DNA of 39,754 nucleotides from Pseudomonas xionganensis (GTDB lineage: Bacteria; Pseudomonadota; Gammaproteobacteria; Pseudomonadales; Pseudomonadaceae), in NCBI RefSeq assembly GCF_009763245.1, contig NZ_WKJZ01000005.1, positions 1 to 39,754 of the forward strand, written 5' to 3'. Shown here in pieces: positions 24,794 through 32,256 of this stretch. Both the position numbers and the translations under genes were made by a program. Position 1 is the first letter of the stretch, and each line of letters opens with the position of its first letter. The notes beneath the pieces are model-generated. The model was not told where the DNA came from, made no database searches, and was given only the letters and a program-made list of their open reading frames with translations.

Positions 24794-27700
24794 TTAGCGA
24801 ATTTCAACGCGTTGATTGTCAGCGATGGCCTGCTCCAGCTCTTTACGCAGCTTGGCGAGGAAATTGTCGATATCAGCCTGAGTCTCGATATACCCAGTAC
24901 CGGCGAGCAGCTGAGCATTCACTACCTTGCGCTTTTTGACCGGTACGACCGGCGCGACAACAGCCGCAGACGTACTAGCCACTGGAGGCTCAGCCACTGG
25001 CACGCCCGAGTTACCACTGCCCGATATCACAGGTGTTAGTGCCGGTACGCTGGCTACGGCTTTGGCTTTAGCAGCGGCCTGCTCGGCCAAAAGATGAAGA
25101 TGGTCGATAGCGGCATCGGCTAGATCGCGTGCCTCATCCTGCATTTGGCTGATGTGGGCCAGGCTGCGCTGTTTGGCAATACGCTGCCGAAGGTTTTGCA
25201 GGGCCAGTAGGCTCTTGTTGCGCTGATCAGGACTGGCTTGAAGAGCATCCAGCTCGGCATTGACCTTGGCCAACTGCTTGTCCAGCCAGGCATCCGCGCG
25301 CTCGTGGGCCTCCTTGAGGAAGGCATCGTTGATTTGGTTGATCGTTTGGATCAGCCCCTCACCTTCACGAATCAGATTGAAGGGAGCCTTGGCGTTGAGG
25401 ATTTCGTCAATGCGAGCCAGAGCACGAGCGGCTTTTTCATCCTTCTCCAGCTTGGGCCGGTTAGGTTGGAAGTCAGCCTGTGCGGCGCGCAGCTTGTCCC
25501 AAGCGGCCTTCTGACTGCTGTAGAAGGTAGCCAGGTCACCATGGCTGTCAGAGAGGTCGAGCAGCGCACCACGTTCTTTGAGGAACAGCTGGATGGCATC
25601 AAAGCTGTCCGGCGCTGCCTTGAGCTTGCTAATCAGCTTGAGACCCTGATCGATGTCGTCCAGCCCTGGGTACTGCCCGGTTTGGGCCAAAACACGCCAC
25701 TGTTTGAACTCACTTTCCCAGCTATCCAGACTGCTTTGCAGAAGGCTGTACAGGTTATCCTCGCCATCCTGAGCGATCTTCTGAAACACATCTTTAAACA
25801 GCTGACGGGCCTTTTGCAGCTCACCAGAGCCGACCTGTTGGCGTTTCTGGATTTCAGTGGTGCGCCAGCGTGCCGGGGTGGAGATTTCATTCCAGACCTG
25901 ATGCGGAGCCAGCGGGCCACCATTGCCGATCAGGCTGACCTCACCGTTCAGCATCAGCCGTACGATCAGCAGTACGGTTTCCCATTCTGGCCAACCGTAG
26001 GGCCGGCGACCGTAATGAGTCTCCGCGAGGTCGTGCAGAACGATGCGGCGCGACTGCGAAGCCAGCAGTTCAATGTGCTGGCTAACCTCCTTGAGCGCAC
26101 GCGGATTGGCCTCGCCTGTGCTCTCCAGGCCAAGGCCCGGGGTTTGCGGCGTGGCCAGCATGGCCTGGATTTCTTTCTGCGGATCGCTGCTGAGGTGCTG
26201 GATGTAGCCCAGCTTGCTGAAGGTATTACGCACCAGGTAGTCGAGCGCTTCTTCGGCCAACATCGGTGCGCTGGAAGCCTTGGCCTCCAGTTTGTTGCCT
26301 GCCACATAGACCTCGGCCTCACGCAGCAGACGATCCACAGTGGTACTCAGACGCTGACGGCGCTGGCGGTTTTCCTCCATGCGATCCTGGAGAATCCGCT
26401 TGGTGTTATGCGGCAGAGTGCCGTCGTTCTTACGCGTAACATACCGATCAGTCTGTATGTATAGACGGAGCTCCCTGGCCAAATCACGCTCATCTTCTAG
26501 CCGAAAAAGTACACTACCCTCGCCCTGGCTGGACTCAAGAATGCAGCGCTGCTCATTCCAGGCATCGCGATCATCTACTAAGGGGCTGATAACTGAAATC
26601 AGCAAATCACCGTCGACCCGATTACCCATCGGATGTAAATCGCACTGACGATTAAGCCCAAAATCTTTGCCATTATCGACAAAGCGGAACTTGCGCTGAT
26701 CACGCAGGGACTCCCTGAAAAGCAAATCGCCCAGCTCGCGAGCCTCCTCTGCACTAGTGAGCTCGACATCCTTGATCTCGCGACTAATGTCGCGCTCTTC
26801 GTTAGTCAGGAAGAAGAAGTCATCGCCGTTCCGGCTGACCAGCGTTTCCTTCTCCAGGCGCTGGAGGCTGTCTTCGATTCTCTTGCGCAGCCCCTGGCGG
26901 TCGGCGTCGATCTCATCAATAAACAGGGTGATCAGGTTATCGACGTTGCCCTTGATCTCATCGACGTAGCGAATGAGGAACAGGGTTTTCAGCACTAGGG
27001 GATCAAAGTCCTCTTGTAGGCTGGGATTGCTTGTCGCGTTGTCGATAGTCGACTTGACCACGCCCTCAAGGAAGCCCTCGATGGACGGATAGAAGCGGTA
27101 AAGCGGCACCAGAACGCCGACGCTATTTTCGCTGACGGCCTTGGCGGCTGACTGGAAGGCATCCAGCAGCGAGCGCTCACCCCGGGCCAAATGGGTACCG
27201 GTGGCGCCGGCCTTGCGAATGCTTTCGAAAATGCGCTGCACGAGCTGAAACTGGTATGGCACAAAAGGGTAAACGGCGGCGAAGTTATCTTCGTCGCTGA
27301 ACGCTTTGTAGGTACGCCCGGTATTGGTGAAGCTGAGCTGGTTGCGCAGGATGTCGGCCTTGTCGCGATAGATCTTGCGCAAGGCATCCTTGGGCTCAGG
27401 CTCTTTGTCGAGCAAACGACGCTGGATGACTTCGTCGACGTTACCGCTGGACAGCGACAGACGCGTTTTGAAGCGGCCCTGAATTTTGGAAAAGTCGTTG
27501 GCCTTGGATGCACGCACTTCACCCAACACAGCATCGATATCTTCCTGCGAGGTGACCAGAACCCAGGCACGACCACCGCAGACCGTGCCGAGGTTTTCGG
27601 TGATGGTTTGCAGGCTGAGCATCAGGTGGGTGTCCTGGCCAATGAACTGGCCGACCTCGTCCACCAGGAACACGATGCGCTGATCCTTACCCCGCTTATC

Positions 27701-28468
27701 CAGGTACTCCTTCACCCATTTGGCAAAGCTTTCGACATTGAGGCTGAAGTCGCTTTCAAACCGCTCTACCCAGGCATCAGCGTCCTTGATCTCCTGTCCC
27801 AAGGTTTTCGACAACGCAGTTGCCAGCGCATCAACCTGGAAGTGGTAGGCGTCGCGCTCCTCTTCCCAGGTAGAGCCCGATGCGTCAGCGAATACCTGCT
27901 TGAACTCGGTGAACTTGCCCAGATCATCTAGGTGGCGCTCCATATGGGCGATGTGCGGGTGATCCCCGCAGAAGCCCAGGCGCTCGTTGAAGACCTTCAG
28001 GAAGACACGAAGGATGGCATCACGGCCATCGGTGCTGTCGGCCTTGCTGTCGATGTTGAACAGCAGCACATCGGTCTCGGCTGCGATGGCGCGCTTGATA
28101 TCGGCGGCCAGCATAGGGTCGGCAATTTTTCGCTCAAAGAAATCGATGGCCTGCCGCGTTTCGCCCTCCTTGCTGACCTGCTTGTTCTCCAGCAGGTAAG
28201 AGAGAATTTTCAGGAAGTGCGATTTACCCGAACCGAAGAAACCAGAGATCCACACCCCTACTCGCCCAGACGCCTCCTGGGGGTTGTCCAGGGCCGCCAG
28301 ATAGCTTTCAAAAAAGCTCCGCAGGTGTTGATCCAACTCGCGAGTGATGACGTACTCATCCAGCTCCTGCCACACGGACTCAGCGTCATCCTGGTCAGCC
28401 TTGATCACGCCATTGATCGAACGGTGGATGGAGCGGGTAAACAGACTCTTGATTTGCACGGTGGACAT
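24794..28468 (-). CDS. brxC: BREX P-loop ATPase BrxC
   Basis: 1224 residues, as expected for type I BrxC. It has Walker A in GVWISGFFGSGKSHFLKIL (about residue 74) and a Walker B-like VFLVDEVGQFIG (about 266), an N-terminus QIKSLFTRSIHRSINGVIKAD that is typical of the family, and a long helical C-terminal half. BrxC is an essential AAA-type ATPase of the BREX complex. The ATG at 28468 has AAAAGG directly against it; a GTG three codons in (MQIKSLF) has better spacing and agrees with the start of known BrxC proteins, so the protein may begin there. Confidence 0.95.
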   Translation of the reverse strand: MSTVQIKSLFTRSIHRSINGVIKADQDDAESVWQELDEYVITRELDQHLRSFFESYLAALDNPQEASGRVGVWISGFFGSGKSHFLKILSYLLENKQVSKEGETRQAIDFFERKIADPMLAADIKRAIAAETDVLLFNIDSKADSTDGRDAILRVFLKVFNERLGFCGDHPHIAHMERHLDDLGKFTEFKQVFADASGSTWEEERDAYHFQVDALATALSKTLGQEIKDADAWVERFESDFSLNVESFAKWVKEYLDKRGKDQRIVFLVDEVGQFIGQDTHLMLSLQTITENLGTVCGGRAWVLVTSQEDIDAVLGEVRASKANDFSKIQGRFKTRLSLSSGNVDEVIQRRLLDKEPEPKDALRKIYRDKADILRNQLSFTNTGRTYKAFSDEDNFAAVYPFVPYQFQLVQRIFESIRKAGATGTHLARGERSLLDAFQSAAKAVSENSVGVLVPLYRFYPSIEGFLEGVVKSTIDNATSNPSLQEDFDPLVLKTLFLIRYVDEIKGNVDNLITLFIDEIDADRQGLRKRIEDSLQRLEKETLVSRNGDDFFFLTNEERDISREIKDVELTSAEEARELGDLLFRESLRDQRKFRFVDNGKDFGLNRQCDLHPMGNRVDGDLLISVISPLVDDRDAWNEQRCILESSQGEGSVLFRLEDERDLARELRLYIQTDRYVTRKNDGTLPHNTKRILQDRMEENRQRRQRLSTTVDRLLREAEVYVAGNKLEAKASSAPMLAEEALDYLVRNTFSKLGYIQHLSSDPQKEIQAMLATPQTPGLGLESTGEANPRALKEVSQHIELLASQSRRIVLHDLAETHYGRRPYGWPEWETVLLIVRLMLNGEVSLIGNGGPLAPHQVWNEISTPARWRTTEIQKRQQVGSGELQKARQLFKDVFQKIAQDGEDNLYSLLQSSLDSWESEFKQWRVLAQTGQYPGLDDIDQGLKLISKLKAAPDSFDAIQLFLKERGALLDLSDSHGDLATFYSSQKAAWDKLRAAQADFQPNRPKLEKDEKAARALARIDEILNAKAPFNLIREGEGLIQTINQINDAFLKEAHERADAWLDKQLAKVNAELDALQASPDQRNKSLLALQNLRQRIAKQRSLAHISQMQDEARDLADAAIDHLHLLAEQAAAKAKAVASVPALTPVISGSGNSGVPVAEPPVASTSAAVVAPVVPVKKRKVVNAQLLAGTGYIETQADIDNFLAKLRKELEQAIADNQRVEIR

Positions 28469-28473
28469 CCTTT

Positions 28474-29052
28474 TCAGCTCACCAGTCGGAAAGCACGGTA
28501 GTAAGGTTTCTCGCCCAGCTGACCGAACAGCTTTAGCGATTGGCCGTCATAGAGGCCTGGGTAGAACACCACCAGCGGGGTCTGCCCCATGAAAGGCTGG
28601 AGGTTGTTCAGGAGGTTGTGGGTACGAATCAGCGGATAGGCGCTGCCGACACCATTGATGACCAGGAGGTCAAACTCACTGGGCGGGTAGCGATCAACCA
28701 GCTCTCTGGCGACCTTGCCTGCATCCAGTGGGGCCTTGAGGGCTTTTTGCAGAGCCTCGTCGCCCTTTTGCGCTTGCCGGTCGATGGACTTCTCCAGCAG
28801 ATCGCGCTTGTTGAGCATGTCCAGCAGCAGCTCAAACAGATTGATGAACGCGACCTTCAGCTCAGGGCGGCGTTTGCTGATAGCGCCTTCGAGAAATAGG
28901 ACATGCTCGCGCACCCTCAGCTCATCTTGAGGTGGATAGTCAAAGGCATAGAATGGCACCTCGTTGCCCAGACCCTGACCACCAAGGAAGTCATCAGAGG
29001 TGACCTTCTCCAGGATTTTATTGAGGCGTTCGTCGAGGTCGTTCACGGGCAT
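28474..29052 (-). CDS. brxB: BREX protein BrxB (DUF1788)
   Basis: About 192 residues. The sequence NDLDERLNKILEKVTSDDFL, the central EVPFYAFDYPPQDELRVREHV, and FDLLVINGVGSAYPLIRTHNLLNNLQ with PLVVFYPGLYDGQSLKLFG are characteristic of DUF1788/BrxB. It is a small core component of type I BREX, required for restriction and methylation, without a known enzymatic activity. Its start overlaps the brxA end; the ATG at 29052 and a GTG at 29046 (in GTGA with the brxA stop) are both possible, the GTG having AGG 7 bases upstream. Confidence 0.93.
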   Translation of the reverse strand: MPVNDLDERLNKILEKVTSDDFLGGQGLGNEVPFYAFDYPPQDELRVREHVLFLEGAISKRRPELKVAFINLFELLLDMLNKRDLLEKSIDRQAQKGDEALQKALKAPLDAGKVARELVDRYPPSEFDLLVINGVGSAYPLIRTHNLLNNLQPFMGQTPLVVFYPGLYDGQSLKLFGQLGEKPYYRAFRLVS

Positions 29053-29639
29053 ACCTGGAGGCAATCGAGCACGTATTGCTCATTTTGTTGACGTAGATAA
29101 TTAAGAACAGCTGGCTCGATGGCCTGGCTACGCAGACGAAGACTACGGGTATCTTCGATGAAGCCTGCTTCCGCCAGCATACGTATGGCATTTTGCCTTA
29201 ACTTACCCCGCGTAGAGTCGCTCAAGCCAGGCATATCTGGCTGTGCACGCTGGCAATCTTCGATATAGGCATCCCAATGCCGGAGCTCCAGATGGGTCGA
29301 GAATCGGCGGAATTGATCCCGCACGACCGTCCGCAGAAAATCACCGAACAAGGGCGAAAACTTGACAGTTGCGGCCAAGACCGCATGAGTAGCGACCGGC
29401 ATGCTGCCTTCATGCACCAGATACCAGAGATCCTCCTCCATCGTTTGCAAGCGGGTTCGTGCCAAGTTGGCATAGGTGGCCGCCGTCTTGGCCGTGCGCT
29501 TTTGCAGCACATTCAGCTCATAGACTTGCCTTTCCCACTCCCGAGGCTCCACGCCCTGTAACAACAGGCCAGCAATGATGCGGGTCTCGGGCACGATTAA
29601 TGAGCATTTGGTGAAATTGGCCAGGTAAACACTGCTCAT
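29043..29639 (-). CDS. brxA: BREX protein BrxA (DUF1819)
   Basis: About 198 residues from the start MSSVYLANFTKCSLIVPETR. This start fits the family, whose members begin just before a conserved S-L-x-x-x-E-x-R segment and are about 200 residues long. BrxA is a helical DNA-binding core BREX protein; RLQTMEEDLWYLV and LAATVKFSPLFGDFLRTVVRD match its pattern. The reading frame stays open upstream to 29921: a GTG at 29786 has an excellent GAGGAG 5 bases before it, and an ATG at 29904 overlaps the stop of the upstream gene. A longer protein is therefore possible, though the extra residues look unlike BrxA. Confidence 0.85.
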   Translation of the reverse strand: MSSVYLANFTKCSLIVPETRIIAGLLLQGVEPREWERQVYELNVLQKRTAKTAATYANLARTRLQTMEEDLWYLVHEGSMPVATHAVLAATVKFSPLFGDFLRTVVRDQFRRFSTHLELRHWDAYIEDCQRAQPDMPGLSDSTRGKLRQNAIRMLAEAGFIEDTRSLRLRSQAIEPAVLNYLRQQNEQYVLDCLQVCP

Positions 29640-29899
29640 AAATGACTCGCACTCATCAACCACATAAAAGTGGTCATTTTGAGTGCAGGCCAAACTGAGC
29701 GCCAGCCGAAAATGTCTTGGCAACCACTGTTCCAGGTTCCTTCGCACATCAGCCAAATCAAATCTCGGTGCTAGCCCCTGGCCCACTTTCTCTCCTCTGA
29801 CTGACCTTGTTGGCCACGGACAGATAAATGGCCTAGTTTTGCGAGCAATGCACTGCCATCGCGGCCTACGCGAGGTATTCACTAGCCGAGCCGACCAGC

Positions 29900-30199
29900 T
29901 CATCGTTCTCGACGTCCGCACAGTGATGCATCCTGCATGGCCATCTCCAGCAGCAGAGCCTTGCGCCTCAACTGCTCCACATGTAGGCGCTCAGCACGCA
30001 GCGCCGACGTCATTTCTAGGCACTGTTCCTGAAGCTGGCGCTGGCGCTGTAACAGAACATCAACTTGTTTGAGCAAGCCCTGGCAGGTTGAGCGCAAGCC
30101 TGAGATGTGTTGTTGCTGCCACAGCAAAATTATTGCGAACACCGTGGCCACTACTGCTGTTAGGCCCGCAATGAGCCATGGCTGTGCGAACGACTCCAT
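29900..30199 (-). CDS. Small membrane protein with coiled coil at head of BREX operon
   Basis: 99 residues. One membrane helix lies at about residues 9-27 (LIAGLTAVVATVFAIILLW), followed by a long charged helix (STCQGLLKQVDVLLQRQRQLQEQC onwards) that should form a coiled coil on one side of the membrane. AGAGGA lies 6 bases before the ATG, which supports real translation. It lies between brxA and the divergent regulator, so it would be the first gene transcribed with BREX. I recognise no family and know of no such component in canonical type I BREX. Confidence 0.7.
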   Translation of the reverse strand: MESFAQPWLIAGLTAVVATVFAIILLWQQQHISGLRSTCQGLLKQVDVLLQRQRQLQEQCLEMTSALRAERLHVEQLRRKALLLEMAMQDASLCGRRER

Positions 30200-30253
30200 C
30201 TCAAATCCTCTGGCTGCTCGTCCCTACCGCAAAACAACTATATGCAATTTAGA

Positions 30254-30290
30254 TTTACACATCTATAGTGTTTACATAAACAGGTAAACA
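30254..30290 (+). promoter_or_regulatory. BrxR promoter with overlapping inverted-repeat operator
   Basis: A sigma-70-like promoter reads TTTACA (30254-30259), a 17-base spacer, TAAACA (30277-30282). An inverted repeat TGTTTAC-N8-GTAAACA at 30269-30290 covers its -10; a third half-site (TAAACA at 30277-30282) lies inside. The site is in the 112-base gap between the divergent regulator and the BREX operon, so one bound WYL regulator could control both directions. BrxR proteins are known to repress BREX promoters through such inverted repeats. Confidence 0.6.
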
Positions 30291-30311
30291 AATTGAGCAC
30301 ATGGAGAGGAC

Positions 30312-31184
30312 GTGAAAAGGTCACAGACAGTCGCGCAGGTTCGCTGGGATTTGGCTCTTCGCTATCGTCTTATAGAAACCGTCGCCTGGTGGGAGGGGCG
30401 CTTAACGACTAACCATCTGATGCAGAGCTTTGGCATCAGCAGGCAGCAGGCCTCAAAGGACATCAACACCTACATCACCGAACATGCGCCTAGAAACCTT
30501 ACGTATGACAAACACATAAAGGGCTATGTACCTGCCAAAGGCTTTAAGCCACTGTTTATCGACGACAGTGCAAGCGCTTACCTACACCTGCTGAACCAGA
30601 ACCACGAAAGGGCCCCACATATTGAGGGGCTGGCCCTAGCCTATGCCCACACTGAGGTTGTTCAGGTACCCGACCGCTCTATTCGGCCAGAAGTTCTGCG
30701 ACCGATTCTCAAGGCCTGTCGGGAAGGCCTGCGCCTGGAATGTGAGTATGTATCGTTTAAGAACCCGACCCCGGAGGTCAGACTGATTGCCCCACACACC
30801 CTTGTGTACAGCGGGATGCGCTGGCACGTGCGGGCATTCTGCGAAAAAAATGGCGACTATCGAGACTTTGTGCTGAGCCGCTTCCGAGGAGAGCTGGATA
30901 CCCTCGATGCGTCGGAAAGGACAAGAGATATGGATGATGGCTGGCTGACTGAGGTGACCATCGTCATTGAGCCGGATCCCAGGCTGAAACCAGCCCAACG
31001 TGAATTCATCGAAACTGACTTCGGAATGACTGGAGGCCAGCTGCTGATACCTACCCGAGGGGCCCTTGCGCAGTATGTCTTGCAGCGCTATCAGCTCGAT
31101 CCGCACAAGATCCAGTCTCGTGCCAATGCGCAGCAAATCATTGTGGCCAATTTGGATGAGCTCAAGCCCTGGCTCTATGAATGA
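30312..31184 (+). CDS. brxR: WYL-domain BREX regulator (BrxR-like)
   Basis: 290 residues. An N-terminal winged HTH (about residues 20-60, LTTNHLMQSFGISRQQASKD) is followed by a WYL domain (about 130-200, with LECEYVSFKNP, RLIAPHTLVYSGMRWHVRAFCE and FVLSRFRGEL) and a C-terminal WCX-type dimerization region. BrxR family members have this layout and size and repress BREX. The start is GTG with GGAG 5 bases upstream. Unlike the arrangement usually described, where brxR precedes brxA on the same strand, here it diverges from the BREX operon. A ligand for the WYL pocket is unknown. Confidence 0.9.
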   Translation: MKRSQTVAQVRWDLALRYRLIETVAWWEGRLTTNHLMQSFGISRQQASKDINTYITEHAPRNLTYDKHIKGYVPAKGFKPLFIDDSASAYLHLLNQNHERAPHIEGLALAYAHTEVVQVPDRSIRPEVLRPILKACREGLRLECEYVSFKNPTPEVRLIAPHTLVYSGMRWHVRAFCEKNGDYRDFVLSRFRGELDTLDASERTRDMDDGWLTEVTIVIEPDPRLKPAQREFIETDFGMTGGQLLIPTRGALAQYVLQRYQLDPHKIQSRANAQQIIVANLDELKPWLYE

Positions 31185-31195
31185 GCAACTTCTGC

Positions 31196-31372
31196 TCAGT
31201 CGCAGCGCTGTAAAGCGGCATCATGGAAATACCGCTCAATTGCTTCAACCAGGTCATCCAGAGCGTCTTGCAGGCGCATATCTTCGCGCGGGTCAGAGCT
31301 TTTGGGCTTGAATGTCCGCGCATGGTGAAGGAGCGCCTCGGCATCATTAGTACTGAGATCGAGCTGAATCAT
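31196..31372 (-). CDS. Small acidic hypothetical protein
   Basis: 58 residues starting MIQLDLSTNDAEALLHHART. AGGGG lies 5 bases upstream of this ATG; the open frame continues further upstream through the palindrome, but without such a site. The protein is acidic and helical (MRLQDALDDLVEAIERYF). Its 3' end faces the brxR end (12 bases between the coding regions). No family recognised. Confidence 0.6.
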   Translation of the reverse strand: MIQLDLSTNDAEALLHHARTFKPKSSDPREDMRLQDALDDLVEAIERYFHDAALQRCD

Positions 31373-31419
31373 GTACACCCCTGTTTGCCTCAACGTGTGA
31401 GCTGGATCCCTGAATGGGG

Positions 31420-31466
31420 TTGAAGCCTGTAGATGGTTGTGAAACACAACCATCTACAGGCTTCAA
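31420..31466. repeat. Perfect 22-bp-arm inverted repeat
   Basis: Arms at 31420-31441 and 31445-31466 are exact reverse complements, with the 3-base loop AAA. No T run follows on either strand in the correct position, so it does not read as a standard rho-independent terminator. It lies upstream of the small gene at 31196-31372 and could be a strong hairpin in RNA, a cruciform in DNA or a protein-binding site. Confidence 0.9.
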
Positions 31467-31507
31467 GTCAAAAAAATTCTCGTTAAAGCAGCTTTTGATT
31501 TCAAAGC

Positions 31508-31789
31508 TTAAGCCGCAGCCTGTCGGCTGCGAAGAAGGCGATTTTGCGAAGGAGCAGGAGCGGCTGGCGTCTTTCTCCTCTGCTTTTCGAGCGGTTTGGG
31601 CATCAGCTGCGCCTGCGGATACACAAAAAAACTGAGAGGAAAACGGGCCGAGAGATGACTTGCTTTTTTTTTGCTCTCAAATATAGAGATCCGTCGTTCA
31701 AAAATTTTTTTAACCCCCCCGCCCTTCAAATCCGACGAACGGTCGCGATTGACAATCTGAAAACGCCCCGTTAATTCACTCAAAGCCAC
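31508..31789 (-). CDS. Possible small basic protein
   Basis: This open frame of 93 codons starts at GTG (first residues ALSELTGRFQIVNRDRSSDL) and has a basic Pro/Ala/Arg-rich C-terminus (KPLEKQRRKTPAAPAPSQN). No clear ribosome-binding site is visible, and the frame crosses homopolymer runs (seven or more A or G). It could be a real small DNA-binding protein, a decayed gene or chance. No family recognised. Confidence 0.3.
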   Translation of the reverse strand: MALSELTGRFQIVNRDRSSDLKGGGVKKIFERRISIFESKKKASHLSARFPLSFFVYPQAQLMPKPLEKQRRKTPAAPAPSQNRLLRSRQAAA

Positions 31790-31967
31790 GCAGCACTAGG
31801 GCTACAGCGGTTTAACTCCTCTCACAACAAAAAATGCAAAAAATCCTATGCATACGAGGTCTTTGCACAAAAACCTGGGGCGATTTCGTCCAACTTTCAC
31901 GCCCCCACCCAACCCATGCGAGCAATCCCAAGGTGTCGATAAGCAAAAAGCCACGCACACCCGCGAC

Positions 31968-31986
31968 TAGTATGCTTTGTATACTA
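31968..31986. promoter_or_regulatory. Palindrome upstream of the repeat-mimic RNA promoter
   Basis: TAGTAT-GCTTTGT-ATACTA is a perfect 6-bp-arm palindrome with a 7-base centre, 26 bases upstream of the -35 element at 32013. It is a possible operator for control of the non-coding RNA or a remnant promoter (it contains TATACT). No regulator can be named. Confidence 0.4.
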
Positions 31987-32012
31987 TCATCAGTTTTTTC
32001 TATCAAATACCA

Positions 32013-32041
32013 TTGACTGATAGCAAATTTTCGCCTAACTT
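32013..32041 (+). promoter_or_regulatory. Promoter of the repeat-mimic RNA
   Basis: TTGACT (32013-32018) is five of six to the sigma-70 -35 consensus, followed by exactly 17 bases and TAACTT (32036-32041), a weak -10. This predicts a start near 32048, placing all four I-F-like hairpins and the terminator in one transcript of about 234 bases. Confidence 0.55.
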
Positions 32042-32082
32042 AGTAACTGCAAGCTTGGCCCCTCCCAAGCGGGGGTACCTTG

Positions 32083-32256
32083 CTTTTCTGCCGAATAGGC
32101 AGTTTAGAGAGTAGGCAAGATGCCTATGCACCATGCATCTGCCGAATAGGCAGCTTAGAGACACCAAGCCGTACCGAGCTATACCTCTGCCGCATAGGCA
32201 GTTTGAAGAAAATAGCTGCACCACGCGGCACCTCTGCCGAATAGGCAGTCAAAAAG
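32083..32256 (+). repeat. Four degenerate type I-F CRISPR-like repeat units
   Basis: Aligned to the 28-base I-F repeat (5 bases, CTGCC, 5-base loop, GGCAG, 8-base handle), the units are 32083-32110, 32134-32161, 32182-32209 and 32229-32256. Periods are 51, 48 and 47 bases, leaving intervals of 23, 20 and 19 bases, whereas a true I-F array has a 60-base period with 32-base spacers. The stems are invariant while the flanks vary, so selection seems to be on the hairpin. The first interval is itself self-complementary (TAGGCA-AGA-TGCCTA). No cas genes are present in the window. Confidence 0.85.

Noticed and set aside
25238..26464. Long plus-strand open frame of 408 codons opposite brxC
   Set aside because: It is the antisense shadow of the GC-rich brxC coding sequence; the brxC frame has clear ATPase motifs.
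8657..30199. A type I restriction-modification, DISARM or phosphorothioation locus
   Set aside because: PglX, PglZ, BrxC and BrxL together define type I BREX; no HsdR, DrmA/B or Dnd proteins are present.
31182..31198. Terminator at the end of brxR (TGAGCA-ACTTC-TGCTCA)
   Set aside because: The hairpin overlaps the stop codon and has no following T run.
31834..32016. A 60-codon plus-strand open frame ahead of the non-coding RNA
   Set aside because: No ribosome-binding site, low-complexity content and an overlapping equal-length frame on the other strand; it also runs into the promoter.
32083..32256. A conventional type I-F CRISPR array
   Set aside because: Intervals are 19-23 bases where I-F arrays have 32, repeats outside the stem are not conserved, and no cas genes or leader-cas arrangement are present.
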